Notes: generated from the sequence alone by a model not told the origin. Shown: positions 15,725 through 24,580, numbered from the stretch's first letter. The stretch: DNA of 64,000 nucleotides from Chryseobacterium cucumeris (GCF_016775705.1 NZ_CP068760.1:4526001-4590000); one strand, 5' to 3'. Numbers and translations are program-made.

Positions 15725-17032
15725 ATGGCAGAATACAAATTATTGCTTCCTTCCATGGGAGAAGGTGTTATGGAAGCGACAATTATCACTTGGTTATTCA
15801 ATGAAGGTGATAACGTAAAGGAGGATGACTCCGTAGTAGAAATTGCAACAGATAAAGTAGATTCAGACGTACCGACACCAGTTTCGGGGAAAATTGTAAA
15901 AATTTTAAAGCAAAAAGATGAAGTTGCAAAAGTAGGTGAAGCCATTGCTATTTTAGAAATTGAAGGAGAAGGTACAGCTTCAGAAGAAGTAAAAACTGAA
16001 ACTCCAACGGCTGCTCCGGATGCTGAAACTTTAAAAGCGATTGAAGAGCCATTGCAAACAGTAGCTGTTTCAAACGTAGAATTCTCAGGAGATCTTTATC
16101 TGTCTCCACTTGTAAAATCTATCGCACAACAGGAAAAAATTTCTGAAACTGAACTGAAATCTATCAAAGGAAGCGGTTTGGAAGGAAGAATTACCAAAGA
16201 AGATATATTAGCTTATGTTGCCAGCAGAGGAAGCCAGCCAGCTCAGCAGGCCGCTCCGGTACAGACAGCTTCTGCTCCACAACCGGCAGTATCAGCTCCG
16301 GCAGCTACTATTCCGGTAAGTGCAGGTGATGAGATCATTCCAATGGACAGAATGAGAAAAATCATCGCTGAAAACATGGTGAAAGCAAAACAAATTGCCC
16401 CACACGTTACTTCTTTCATTGAAACAGACGTTACCAACGTCGTAAAATGGAGAAATAAAAACAAAGCTGTATTCGAAAAACGTGAAGGTGAAAAACTGAC
16501 TTTCATGCCTATTTTCGTAAAAGCGGTAGTGAAGGCAATCCAGGATTTCCCAATGATCAATGTTTCTGTAAATGGTGAAAACATCATCAAAAAGAAAAAC
16601 ATCAACATCGGTATGGCTACTGCCCTTCCGGACGGAAACCTTATCGTTCCTGTGATCAAAAATGCAGATCAGTTATCTCTTTCAGGGCTTGCAAAAGCAA
16701 TCAATGACTTAGCTTACAGAGCAAGAAACAAGAAATTGAGACCAGAAGATACTCAAGGGGCTACGTACACAATTTCTAACGTAGGAAGTTTCGGAAACCT
16801 TATGGGAACACCGATCATCCCCCAGCCTCAGGTAGCTATTTTAGCCATCGGAGCAATCGTTAAGAAACCTGCAGTTCTTGAAACAGCTGACGGAGACGTA
16901 ATTGCTATCAGAAACTTAATGTTTATGTCTCACTCTTATGATCACAGAGTGGTAGACGGTTCTCTGGGAGGAATGATGCTGAAGCACGTTCACGACTACC
17001 TTGAAAACTGGGATCTGAACACAGAAATATAA
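15725..17032 (+). CDS. 2-oxoacid dehydrogenase E2 (dihydrolipoyl acyltransferase)
   Basis: This 435-residue protein is the acyl-transferring core of a 2-oxoacid dehydrogenase complex. An N-terminal lipoyl domain carries the lipoylated lysine in EIATDKVDSDVPTPVSG (about residue 43). A Pro/Ala/Gln-rich linker and an E1/E3-binding domain (SPLVKSIAQQEKI through EGRITKEDI, about 125-165) follow. The catalytic domain (about 205-435) ends with the HRVVDG motif. The DKVDSDVP lipoyl site is more like branched-chain-type E2 than OdhB, so a branched-chain or pyruvate substrate is likely. E1 and E3 genes are not adjacent, so the gene stands alone with its own promoter and terminator. Confidence 0.9.
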   Translation: MAEYKLLLPSMGEGVMEATIITWLFNEGDNVKEDDSVVEIATDKVDSDVPTPVSGKIVKILKQKDEVAKVGEAIAILEIEGEGTASEEVKTETPTAAPDAETLKAIEEPLQTVAVSNVEFSGDLYLSPLVKSIAQQEKISETELKSIKGSGLEGRITKEDILAYVASRGSQPAQQAAPVQTASAPQPAVSAPAATIPVSAGDEIIPMDRMRKIIAENMVKAKQIAPHVTSFIETDVTNVVKWRNKNKAVFEKREGEKLTFMPIFVKAVVKAIQDFPMINVSVNGENIIKKKNINIGMATALPDGNLIVPVIKNADQLSLSGLAKAINDLAYRARNKKLRPEDTQGATYTISNVGSFGNLMGTPIIPQPQVAILAIGAIVKKPAVLETADGDVIAIRNLMFMSHSYDHRVVDGSLGGMMLKHVHDYLENWDLNTEI

Positions 17033-17332
17033 GTAATGAGAATCAGTAATAAGTAATTTTTGCTGATTTTAAATACTAAACCTTCGATGTAATCGGAGGT
17101 TTTTTTTGTTTTTATTAATTAGACTCATAAAAACTCATAAGATTAAAAAACAAACAAAACAAACAATAAAAATTCAATAAAAACAATTTTTATTTATTAA
17201 TTTGATAATTTAACACTTAAATATTTTTTGGAAGTTTAAGGTATTAGTATTAATTTTAAAACAAATATTATTTGAAATAGATACTCATTATATTATAGAA
17301 GATCACGTATTTTTACATCTCTAAACTGACAA
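17033..17332. other. 300-bp gap between the E2 and ClC genes
   Basis: Apart from the terminator at 17078-17107, this gap holds only A/T-rich DNA with short direct repeats such as ACTCATAA. No promoter box matching TAnnTTTG exactly and no reading frame was found. Confidence 0.5.
17078..17107 (+). terminator. Terminator of the E2 gene
   Basis: AAACCTTCGAT pairs with ATCGGAGGTTT (one G-T pair), followed by a run of eight T residues. Confidence 0.8.
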
Positions 17333-18685
17333 ATGCTGAAAATTTTCGTCCTCATAAAAAGATCCCTCAAAAATTCCTTCGATAATATCCGGAACGAACA
17401 GCTGAAGCATAATCTGCTTCAGGCCATTCCCTTTTGGATAGGATCTGTAATTACAGGCTTTTTTGCTGTGATGTACGCACAGGTATTTGCATGGGGCGAA
17501 CATCTGATGAATTTCATTTTCGACTGGCACGCATGGATGATCTTTATTATTGCACCTGTTGGATTTGTACTTTCCTGGTGGCTGGTGAAAGAATTTGCGC
17601 CGAATGCCAAAGGAAGCGGGATTCCTCAGGTGATGGCGGCTGTAGAACTGGCCAATCCGAAAGAACATAGGAAAATCCGGAATCTTTTAAGTATTAAGAT
17701 TATATTTTTCAAAATCCTTTCCTCCGTTATTCTGGCCATCGGAGGAGGTGCTGTAGGACGTGAAGGACCTACCATTCAGATTGCCGGCTCTGTTTTCAGA
17801 AAAGTGAATGAATACCTTCCCGAATGGTGGCCAAAGATTTCCAAAAAAAATATGATTATGACAGGAGCGGCAGCAGGACTTGCAGCAGCGTTCAATACTC
17901 CGTTGGGAGGAATTGTTTTCGCTGTGGAAGAGCTGTCAAAAACTCATATTAATTACTTCAAAACAGCCTTATTTACAGCAGTAATCATTGCAGGTCTTAC
18001 CGCTCAAACATTAGCGGGATCTTATTTATATCTCGGCTATCCTAAAACCAATGATGTTTCTTTAATGATGATGTTTCCTATTATACTGGTAGCTGCCACT
18101 GCCGGCATTCTGGCAAGCCAGCTATCCGTCACCATGCTTACAATCAATAGCTGGAAGAAGAAAAAACTGAAAACAGATAAAGCCAACGTGGTCTTTCTGA
18201 TCATTTGTGCCTTAATTATTGCTTCCATCGCTTATTTCATCAACAGAGAAGTTCTGGGATCAGGAAAAGAAATCATGGAGCGGGTTCTTTTTACCAAAGA
18301 CAAGCATGAAGACTGGTATGTTCCCATTCTGAGAATGCTGGGTCCTGCCCTTTCCTTTACTTCCGGAGGTGCCGGCGGAATTTTTGCTCCGGCTCTTACT
18401 GCGGGAGCAAGTATAGGTTCTGTTATTTCAGGAATTATTCATTTAACACCCAACGAAACCAATGTGGTGATTCTGGGCGGAATGGTTGCTTTCCTTACCG
18501 GAATTACAAGAGCCCCGTTTACTTCAGCGATTATTGTGCTGGAAATGACAGACAGACATTCATTGATATTCCACCTTATGCTTGCCGGAATGGTTTCTTC
18601 TATTGCTTCCATCCTGGTAAGCAGACATTCTTTGTATGATGTTTTGAAGGTGAATTTTTTAACGGAGTTGAGAGAAAAGGATTAA
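17333..18685 (+). CDS. ClC-family chloride channel or transporter
   Basis: This 450-residue integral membrane protein moves chloride or a related anion across the inner membrane. The three ClC signature loops are present: GSGIP (residues 94-98), GREGP with the gating glutamate E144, and GGIFAP (348-353). About ten further hydrophobic segments complete the fold. There is no CBS domain at the C-terminus. Aligned by eye with E. coli ClC, the position of the internal proton glutamate (E203 there) falls in AGSYLYLGYPK and is not acidic. The protein may therefore be a channel or an atypical exchanger. It ends 6 bp before the stop of a convergent gene. Confidence 0.9.
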   Translation: MLKIFVLIKRSLKNSFDNIRNEQLKHNLLQAIPFWIGSVITGFFAVMYAQVFAWGEHLMNFIFDWHAWMIFIIAPVGFVLSWWLVKEFAPNAKGSGIPQVMAAVELANPKEHRKIRNLLSIKIIFFKILSSVILAIGGGAVGREGPTIQIAGSVFRKVNEYLPEWWPKISKKNMIMTGAAAGLAAAFNTPLGGIVFAVEELSKTHINYFKTALFTAVIIAGLTAQTLAGSYLYLGYPKTNDVSLMMMFPIILVAATAGILASQLSVTMLTINSWKKKKLKTDKANVVFLIICALIIASIAYFINREVLGSGKEIMERVLFTKDKHEDWYVPILRMLGPALSFTSGGAGGIFAPALTAGASIGSVISGIIHLTPNETNVVILGGMVAFLTGITRAPFTSAIIVLEMTDRHSLIFHLMLAGMVSSIASILVSRHSLYDVLKVNFLTELREKD

Positions 18686-18691
18686 AGAAAT

Positions 18692-19291
18692 TTACTCTTT
18701 TTTCAACATAATTTTTAAATCTTTCATAGCTTCCAGTACACTTTCGGCAGCTTCATAGTTTGTCATTTTAATGACCAGTTTGCTTAATTCCTTTTCGGTA
18801 TTCTTTATTTTGTACGTTACAATATTTAAAAAGAATACATTATCCTTCCTTTTAGAAATATTATGAAACGCTACAACTTTGGCCATATCCCATAAGTCAC
18901 CTTCATTTACAATACGTCCTTTTGCATTCACTGAATTAATTTTAATATTATTTTCTTCAAATGCAGCCTGCAGCGTCAAACTACTTCTATCCCGATCAAC
19001 CCCAAATTCATTGATTTTGGAAACGATAAGATCTTTAGCTTCATCAACCGTTTTATATTTCCCTAAAACATCTGTCTTACCATTATTGTATGATATTTGA
19101 AAAACTTCAGATTTATCAATAGCGTGAGTAGGCCCATCCAAATTATCCAATTCTTTGTAAGTGATATTGGAAGTTCCTATTTCTATAAGTTTAACATCAA
19201 GTGAAGTCCCGTTTTTCATGGAAATTTTGTCCTGAGAATAGCAAACAACGCCCATTAAGAGTAATGACAAGATATACAATTTAGTTTTCAT
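18692..19291 (-). CDS. Secreted protein of unknown function
   Basis: This 199-residue protein has a signal peptide MKTKLYILSLLLMGVVCYSQ, with likely cleavage after Ser-Gln or nearby. The mature part begins DKISMKNGTSLDVKLIEI. It has the repeated look of a small beta-rich domain (LDVKLIEIGTSNITYKEL, GPTHAIDKSEVFQISYNNG) common at the start of many Bacteroidota periplasmic proteins. A mixed alpha/beta C-terminal half (LLVIK-like strands, then LEAMKDLKIMLKKE) follows. I do not recognise the family. It faces the ClC gene tail to tail and lies apart from other minus-strand genes. No exact TAnnTTTG box was found for it. Confidence 0.65.
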   Translation of the reverse strand: MKTKLYILSLLLMGVVCYSQDKISMKNGTSLDVKLIEIGTSNITYKELDNLDGPTHAIDKSEVFQISYNNGKTDVLGKYKTVDEAKDLIVSKINEFGVDRDRSSLTLQAAFEENNIKINSVNAKGRIVNEGDLWDMAKVVAFHNISKRKDNVFFLNIVTYKIKNTEKELSKLVIKMTNYEAAESVLEAMKDLKIMLKKE

Positions 19292-19382
19292 ACATTAAAA
19301 GTTTTTCAGATCACTAAAATACAAAAAATAGATTTCATATTTATTCCCTGACCAACAACTACCAACTATTTCACCAATCCTC

Positions 19383-19413
19383 TTGCATATAAGAAATATA
19401 TTTTCTACTTTTG
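19383..19413 (+). promoter_or_regulatory. Promoter of the rpsF-rpsR-rplI operon
   Basis: TTG at 19383-19385 lies 20 bp before TACTTTTG at 19406-19413, an exact -7 match. The rpsF ATG follows 34 bp later. Confidence 0.7.
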
Positions 19414-19446
19414 CACCTCGAAATAATTAACAAATTTTTTAACATT

Positions 19447-19788
19447 ATGAACAATTACGAAACTGTTTTCATTTTAACTCCCGTTCTATCTGAGGCACAG
19501 GTAGAGGAAGCAGTGAACAAGTATGTAGATCTAATCAAAGAAAAGAACTGCGAAATCGTTGCTAAAGAAAACTGGGGATTAAAAAAATTAGCTTACCCGA
19601 TTCAATTGAAAAAGAATGGGTTCTATACTTTAATCGAATTTAAAGGAGAAGGTACTGTAGTTGCTGATTTAGAATTAGCATTTAAGCGTGACGAAAGAGT
19701 AATCCGTTACCTTACTACAAAACTTGACAAGCACGCTGTAGAGTACGCTGTAACAAGAAGAGCTAAAGTAAAAGCAGCTAAAGCTTAA
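19447..19788 (+). CDS. rpsF: 30S ribosomal protein bS6
   Basis: This 113-residue protein of the small subunit platform binds next to bS18. It begins MNNYETVFILTPVLSEAQVE and contains NWGLKKLAYPIQLKKNGFY, the core bS6 pattern. The Ala/Lys-rich tail (RRAKVKAAKA) is typical. An upstream TTG in frame lies inside the promoter box and was rejected in favour of the ATG at 19447. It heads a three-gene ribosomal operon with rpsR 33 bp downstream. Confidence 0.97.
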   Translation: MNNYETVFILTPVLSEAQVEEAVNKYVDLIKEKNCEIVAKENWGLKKLAYPIQLKKNGFYTLIEFKGEGTVVADLELAFKRDERVIRYLTTKLDKHAVEYAVTRRAKVKAAKA

Positions 19789-19820
19789 TTATTAACCCTA
19801 TTTTTTAAAAAAGACAAGAC

Positions 19821-20123
19821 ATGGCAATAGATGAAATGGCTAAACAAGCCTCAGCAGGAGGAGAATCAGAAGTAAAATTCCTTACTCCGCTTGATATCAA
19901 TACAAAATCTGAAAAGAAATATTGTAGATTCAAAAAATACGGAATTAAGCACGTTGATTACAAAGATGCTGATTTCTTATTACAGTTTGTAAACGAGCAA
20001 GGTAAAATTTTACCAAGAAGATACACTGGAACTTCTTTAAAATACCAAAGAAAAGTTTCTGCTGCTATCAAAAGAGCAAGACACCTTGCTTTACTACCAT
20101 ACGTAGCTGACTTATTGAAATAA
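19821..20123 (+). CDS. rpsR: 30S ribosomal protein bS18
   Basis: This 100-residue protein pairs with bS6 on the platform near the 3' end of 16S rRNA. Conserved segments are KKYCRFKKYGIKHVDYKD and the RRYTGTSLKYQRKVSAAI then KRARHLALLPY block. The N-terminal ~18 residues (MAIDEMAKQASAGGESEV) form an extension typical of flavobacteria. In Flavobacterium the bS6-bS18-bS21 neighbourhood has been reported to hide the anti-Shine-Dalgarno sequence. A hairpin follows the gene before rplI. Confidence 0.97.
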   Translation: MAIDEMAKQASAGGESEVKFLTPLDINTKSEKKYCRFKKYGIKHVDYKDADFLLQFVNEQGKILPRRYTGTSLKYQRKVSAAIKRARHLALLPYVADLLK

Positions 20124-20139
20124 GACAAAAATAAATAAG

Positions 20140-20164
20140 AGAAGAGGTTTTTCCTCTTCTTTTG
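20140..20164 (+). terminator. Hairpin between rpsR and rplI
   Basis: AGAAGAGG and CCTCTTCT pair around a 5-base loop and are followed by TTTTG. This could attenuate transcription into rplI or end a fraction of transcripts. Confidence 0.6.
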
Positions 20165-20233
20165 TTGCTGAATACATCATTAATTCTAACTTGATTTTAG
20201 ATACAACCTAAAATCTATAAAAGGACAACAACA

Positions 20234-20731
20234 ATGGAAATTATCCTAAAAAAAGACGTAGAAAACTTAGGACTTGAGTTTGATACAGTAAACGTAAAGC
20301 CAGGTTATGCTAGAAACTTCTTAATTCCTCAAGGAATTGCTCTTTTAGCTACACCTAAAAACAAAGCTGCTTTAGAAGCTACATTAGAAGCTAGAAAAGA
20401 AGAAGAAGCTAAATTAATCGCTGCTGCTAACGCTGTAGTTGAGCAATTGAAGAAAACTTCTATCACGATCCCTGCAAAAGTAGGTGCTGGTGACAAATTA
20501 TTCGGATCTATCAACAATGCTGATTTATCTGCTGCTTTAGAAAAAGCTGGTGTTTCTGTAGAGAAAAAATACATCAAAATTCCTGGTAACACGATCAAGA
20601 GAACTGGTAAATTCGCAGCTCTTATCAGACTTCACAGAAATGTTGAGTACAACTACGAGTTTGATATCGTATCTGATGCTCCAGTGGAAGCAGCTCCTAA
20701 AAAAGAAGAAGCTAAAACTGAAGAAGCTTAA
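20234..20731 (+). CDS. rplI: 50S ribosomal protein bL9
   Basis: This 165-residue two-domain protein binds 23S rRNA near the L1 stalk. The N-terminal domain reads MEIILKKDVENLGLEFDTVN then VKPGYARNFLIPQGIA, the bL9 signature. A central helix rich in Ala/Glu and the C-terminal domain (KLFGSINNADLSAAL) follow. The tail is extended with Glu/Lys-rich residues (PKKEEAKTEEA). It is third in the rpsF operon, 110 bp after rpsR behind a hairpin, and is followed by a strong terminator. Confidence 0.97.
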   Translation: MEIILKKDVENLGLEFDTVNVKPGYARNFLIPQGIALLATPKNKAALEATLEARKEEEAKLIAAANAVVEQLKKTSITIPAKVGAGDKLFGSINNADLSAALEKAGVSVEKKYIKIPGNTIKRTGKFAALIRLHRNVEYNYEFDIVSDAPVEAAPKKEEAKTEEA

Positions 20732-20761
20732 TAAGCAACTGAGAATTTCTCACAATACAAG

Positions 20762-20791
20762 ACCACTTCAATTTATTGAGGTGGTTTTTTT
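20762..20791 (+). terminator. Terminator of the rpsF operon
   Basis: ACCACTTCAAT pairs with ATTGAGGTGGT and is followed by a run of T residues. Confidence 0.85.
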
Positions 20792-20968
20792 ATTGAACTA
20801 CCCCGTCTTTTTGCTTTGCAAAAATCCACCCCTTCAAGGAAGGGGAATATAGGAAATCTTAACTGTTATTATTCGCTAAATTATCTTTTTAACAACCCTG
20901 TAGTAAGAACAGGTAGGAAAATCTTTTTCCACACTATAAACCCTTACCTCGCACCCCGTAACCCGAAT

Positions 20969-21000
20969 CTCAAACTCTCAAACCCTCAAACCCTCAAACT
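20969..21000. repeat. Octamer tandem repeat downstream of the AraC gene
   Basis: Four consecutive 8-bp units of CTCAAACY (CTCAAACT, CTCAAACC, CTCAAACC, CTCAAACT) end at 21000. More degenerate units extend to the left. The reverse complement, RGTTTGAG, resembles the array at 24330-24373. Confidence 0.75.
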
Positions 21001-21002
21001 CA

Positions 21003-21806
21003 CTACTTATCCCCTCTCAATTTATGCTGATACTCCGTAGGTGCCATTCCGATTACCTTTTTGAAGATATTACTGAAAGACGAAAGGCTGTTGTACCCTA
21101 CCATCATGGCAATCTCATACATATTGTATTTTCCTTCCAGCATCAGTTCAAGGGAACGGGTAATTCGTAACGCTCTCAGAAAGCGAACGTAATTCATGCC
21201 CAGAATCTCTTTAAATTTCCTGGAAAGCGTTCTTGTACTCATTCCGAATTCTTTTGCCGTAGATTCAATTGTGAGGGGTTTCTCAAGGTTAGCATGAATA
21301 TATCTTGCAATCTTCAGCAATGTTTCATCTTTTGGGAAAGGATGCTGTATCGGAAATGCCAGATGTTTATGTTTCTTTTCCTGTAAAACTCCTTTAAGAG
21401 CTTTGAGAAAATAATATTTTGAGGTATCATTTTTTGTGATTTTCCCATCCCAGTCTTTAGTAAAGAAAATCATCTCACGAAGGAGATTATTGACAGAATA
21501 AATATTGATTTCATCAAAAAAGCCACTTTCATTTTCTTCTTTCTTAAAATAAAAGTTATACAAATCAACCTTGGGGCTGGTTGAAAAAATATAATGCGGT
21601 GTACCGGCAGGAATCCACATAAAGCATCTGGCAGGAAGATACCAGTGTTTCTGATCCGTGAAAACATGCACAATACCGCCTTCTGCATAGACTAATTGTG
21701 CTGAACTGTGATAATGAATCTCTGTGGTAACATTTCCTGTGAGCACATGATAGATGTAAAATTCGGCATCATCTTCTTCTACCGCTTTAAAATGGCTGTC
21801 GTTCAT
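21003..21806 (-). CDS. AraC-family transcriptional regulator
   Basis: This 267-residue protein is probably the regulator of the divergent efflux genes. The N-terminal half is a cupin-like sensing domain (EIHYHSSAQLVYAEGGIVHV, then RCFMWIPAGTPHYIF). The C-terminal ~100 residues form the double helix-turn-helix, with STRTLSRKFKEILGMNYVRF and MYEIAMMVGYNSLSSFSNIF followed by KKVIGMAPTEYQ. Length is that of a typical one-component AraC/XylS regulator. It is transcribed away from the TolC gene across a 136-bp shared promoter region. The inducing ligand is unknown. Confidence 0.9.
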   Translation of the reverse strand: MNDSHFKAVEEDDAEFYIYHVLTGNVTTEIHYHSSAQLVYAEGGIVHVFTDQKHWYLPARCFMWIPAGTPHYIFSTSPKVDLYNFYFKKEENESGFFDEINIYSVNNLLREMIFFTKDWDGKITKNDTSKYYFLKALKGVLQEKKHKHLAFPIQHPFPKDETLLKIARYIHANLEKPLTIESTAKEFGMSTRTLSRKFKEILGMNYVRFLRALRITRSLELMLEGKYNMYEIAMMVGYNSLSSFSNIFKKVIGMAPTEYQHKLRGDK

Positions 21807-21893
21807 ACTCTAAAGGTAAGAAGAATTTTTAAATTGGCGTAAATGAGCAAATATTTTTCTGTTTTCACAAATAGGGTCTGTAGCATCTCATCG

Positions 21894-21901
21894 TAACTTT
21901 G
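21894..21901 (+). promoter_or_regulatory. -7 box of the efflux operon
   Basis: TAACTTTG lies 41 bp upstream of the TolC ATG. There is no good -33 TTG, which would fit dependence on the divergent AraC activator. Confidence 0.5.
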
Positions 21902-21942
21902 CTGCATCAAAATCATTTTAGCAAAAATCCTTTAATTAATTT

Positions 21943-23277
21943 ATGAATATCATATTGAACGCATGCCGGTATATGTGCATTGCGTTGTGCTTATTATTGA
22001 GCAGTTTTTTACATTCACAGATGATCGATTACCAGCATCTCGGCCTACAGCAAGCTGTAGAGATTGGTTTGAAAAACAACAAAAACATACAGATCAGTCA
22101 TCTGAAACAGGAAATGTCCGTGACCAAAGAGAAAGATCTCAAGATGGAGAAACTCCCGGACATTGAATTTCATACAAGCTATAATCAGGTAACTAACCTT
22201 TTCCAGCATCAGAATGGTGTATTTAATAAAGCCACCAAGTATGATGTAATCAATGGAATGTATGATTTTACATTATCAGCATCGATCCCGGTTTATATGG
22301 GAGGGAAAATCAAAAATACAGAAAGGAAAGCGGCTATTGACACTGAAATTTCTGCTTTAAAAACCCATCTCGATGAGAGACAGCTTAAAATGACCATCAT
22401 TACGGCTTTTCTACAGATCCATCATTTAAAAGAGCAGCAGAGTCTTATTAATGATAAAATGAAGGAAGATTCCGTCAATATCAAGCAGGTAAAAGCATTG
22501 AAAGCTAATGGTGTTGTAACTGTCAATGAAGTCTTAAGAACTTCTTTACAACTTTCCAATCATAAAATGAGCTGGACGGAACTGGATAACGATATTCAGA
22601 TTGCAGAGCACAAACTGAAAACAATTCTTTCGCTTCCGGAAAATCAGGAAATGCACGTCAATACAGAAGATCTTATTTCAGACAATGCTGCCATTCCTTA
22701 TGTTGATGAGCTTACAGAAACAGCCTTAAACAAAAATGAGTCTGTTGAAATCACCCATAAGAATCTTTCTCTTAAGGAGCTCGATCAAAAGATTACCAAA
22801 GCGAATTATTTACCCAAAATTACCGCTGGCGGAGAATATTTTTTAAAGTATCCGAACATGATGTTTTTCCCTCCGGAACCTTATGCGTATCGTTTGGGAA
22901 TGGTGGGGGTAAATCTTACCTATCCTATCGAGAATCTGTACAAAAATAAATACAGAATGCAGGAAGCACGGGAAAATATTGATCTTGCCAAACTTCAGAT
23001 TGAAGAAAACGAGGAAAATGTAAGACACAATGTTTATGAGGCTTATAAAAAGTTTGAAGAGACAGACCAGAAGGTAAAAATTGCTGAAGAAGCGATTAAA
23101 CAGGCTAAGGAAAACTACCGCATTGTAAGAACAAAATATGCCAATAAGCTAAGTCTTATCACAGAACTGATAGACGCAGACAATGCTTATCTGGAAGCTG
23201 AATCTAATCTTATTTCCGTTAAAATTAACAGACAACTTAAATACTACCAACTCCAATATACGATTGGAAACTTATAA
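21943..23277 (+). CDS. TolC-family outer-membrane efflux protein
   Basis: This 444-residue outer-membrane channel of a tripartite pump has an N-terminal signal peptide (about residues 1-25, ending SFLHSQ). It has the duplicated long-helix architecture of TolC proteins. LGLQQAVEIGLKNNKNIQIS opens the first repeat, and the second includes VGVNLTYPIENLYKNKYRMQ and the closing helix LITELIDADNAYLEAE. It lies 5 bp upstream of the HlyD gene, so the two are translationally coupled. The AraC regulator is divergent. Confidence 0.92.
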   Translation: MNIILNACRYMCIALCLLLSSFLHSQMIDYQHLGLQQAVEIGLKNNKNIQISHLKQEMSVTKEKDLKMEKLPDIEFHTSYNQVTNLFQHQNGVFNKATKYDVINGMYDFTLSASIPVYMGGKIKNTERKAAIDTEISALKTHLDERQLKMTIITAFLQIHHLKEQQSLINDKMKEDSVNIKQVKALKANGVVTVNEVLRTSLQLSNHKMSWTELDNDIQIAEHKLKTILSLPENQEMHVNTEDLISDNAAIPYVDELTETALNKNESVEITHKNLSLKELDQKITKANYLPKITAGGEYFLKYPNMMFFPPEPYAYRLGMVGVNLTYPIENLYKNKYRMQEARENIDLAKLQIEENEENVRHNVYEAYKKFEETDQKVKIAEEAIKQAKENYRIVRTKYANKLSLITELIDADNAYLEAESNLISVKINRQLKYYQLQYTIGNL

Positions 23278-23282
23278 AAACT

Positions 23283-24329
23283 ATGGCACAGAAACAACTG
23301 ACACAAAAGGAAAAAAGAATCAACAAGTCCATTACTTTACTGGCCTGGATTCTAATCATCAGCGGAATCACGGGAATGATCAGTTTTTATCTTTTTTCGA
23401 GAAAGAATGTGACAACCAATGATGCACAGATCGAGCAATATATTACGCCTGTATCCAGCAAGGTATCAGGTTTCATCAAAACGATACGGTTTAACGAAAA
23501 CCAGTTTGTACATAAAGGTGATACATTAATCGTCATTGACAACAGAGAGTTTGTGAATCAGGTACAGATGGCTGAGGCCAATCTTCACGCTAACACAGCA
23601 ACCATCAGCACCATTGAAAGCGGTGTCAGCACCAAAGAAAGTGATACAAAGATTATTGATGCTAAAATTGCCTCTGCAAAAATTGATATCTGGAGAACGG
23701 AGCAGGATTTTAAAAGATATAAAAACCTTTTGGCAGAAGATGCTGCTACCGAACAGGAATTTGAGAATGTAAAGGCTTCTTATGAACAGTCAAAAGCCAA
23801 TCTTTTAGCATTGGAACAACAGAAAAATGCCGTAAAAGCCGGAGCGAACGAACAACAAACGAAAGTAGCCCCTGTAAAAAGCCAGATCCAGCAGAGTTCT
23901 GCCAGTCTTAACAATGCTAAGCTTTATCTTTCTTATACCGTAATTACTGCTCCTTATGACGGATGGGTAGGAAAGAAGACCATTCAGGAAGGGCAGTTGA
24001 TTAAAGAAGGCCAGGCCTTGGTACAGATAGTCAGCAAAGAGAAATGGATCATTGCCAATTACAAAGAAACACAACTTGGACAGATTGATCAGAGCAAGGA
24101 AGTAATTATTACTGCGGATGCTTATCCCGATGTTGAGTTTAAAGGGAAAATTCTTTCCGTTTCTCCTGCATCAGGTTCTCAGTTTTCTTTGGTAAAACCG
24201 GATAATGCCACCGGAAATTTTGTGAAAATAGAACAAAGATTTCCTGTAAAAATTATTCTGGATAATAACAAAAACAATGAAAAGCTGCTTTCCGGAATGA
24301 ATGTTCTGGTGAGCGCGAAGAAGATTTAA
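23283..24329 (+). CDS. HlyD/EmrA-family membrane fusion protein
   Basis: This 348-residue periplasmic adaptor links an inner-membrane pump to the TolC channel. A single N-terminal membrane helix lies at about residues 18-38 (LLAWILIISGITGMISFYLF). The biotinyl-lipoyl half-motif YITPVSSKVSGFIKTIRF and a coiled-coil hairpin follow. The second lipoyl half (TVITAPYDGWVGKKTIQEGQ) and a beta-barrel domain complete the EmrA-like layout. The inner-membrane partner is most likely the MFS protein encoded next, although a 266-bp gap with repeats separates them. Confidence 0.92.
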   Translation: MAQKQLTQKEKRINKSITLLAWILIISGITGMISFYLFSRKNVTTNDAQIEQYITPVSSKVSGFIKTIRFNENQFVHKGDTLIVIDNREFVNQVQMAEANLHANTATISTIESGVSTKESDTKIIDAKIASAKIDIWRTEQDFKRYKNLLAEDAATEQEFENVKASYEQSKANLLALEQQKNAVKAGANEQQTKVAPVKSQIQQSSASLNNAKLYLSYTVITAPYDGWVGKKTIQEGQLIKEGQALVQIVSKEKWIIANYKETQLGQIDQSKEVIITADAYPDVEFKGKILSVSPASGSQFSLVKPDNATGNFVKIEQRFPVKIILDNNKNNEKLLSGMNVLVSAKKI

Positions 24330-24373
24330 GTTTGAGAGTGGGAGTGTTTGAGAGTATTAGAGTATTAGTGTAT
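24330..24373. repeat. Octamer tandem repeat after the HlyD gene
   Basis: Five 8-bp units beginning one base after the stop codon read GTTTGAGA, GTGGGAGT, GTTTGAGA, GTATTAGA, GTATTAGT. The unit is related to the reverse complement of the 20969-21000 array. Confidence 0.7.
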
Positions 24374-24442
24374 AAAATATTCGGTTTAATTTAATTTTCA
24401 AATTCTCCCAATTTCAAATTTTCAAATTAAATTATTTTTTTA

Positions 24443-24580
24443 GCGAAAAGGCAAACCGCAAAATAGCAAATCTGCCAATTTTTTCTTCAAGCATATTGGC
24501 CGTTTTACCTTTTACTTTTACACCCTTTTGCCCTTGTCTTTTCGCGTTTTTCAAACACAACTCAATAGCAATTTGCTATT
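24443..24580. repeat. Inverted repeats in the HlyD-MFS gap
   Basis: GCGAAAAGGCAA at 24443-24454 is repeated inverted with one mismatch at 24534-24545. A 17-bp palindrome AATAGCAATTTGCTATT lies at 24564-24580 directly before the MFS gene and is followed by T-rich DNA. Either could be a regulatory site or an attenuator. Confidence 0.55.

Larger units (their letters stand above)
20732..21002. other. 271-bp gap after rplI
   Basis: This gap holds the rplI terminator, a small inverted repeat CCCCTTCAAGGAAGGGG near 20830-20850 next to TTTTTGCTTTGCAAAAA, and an octamer tandem repeat at 20969-21000. No gene was seen. Confidence 0.55.

Noticed and set aside
16243..16659. 138-codon open frame on the minus strand inside the E2 gene
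   Set aside because: Shadow of the catalytic domain of the acyltransferase.
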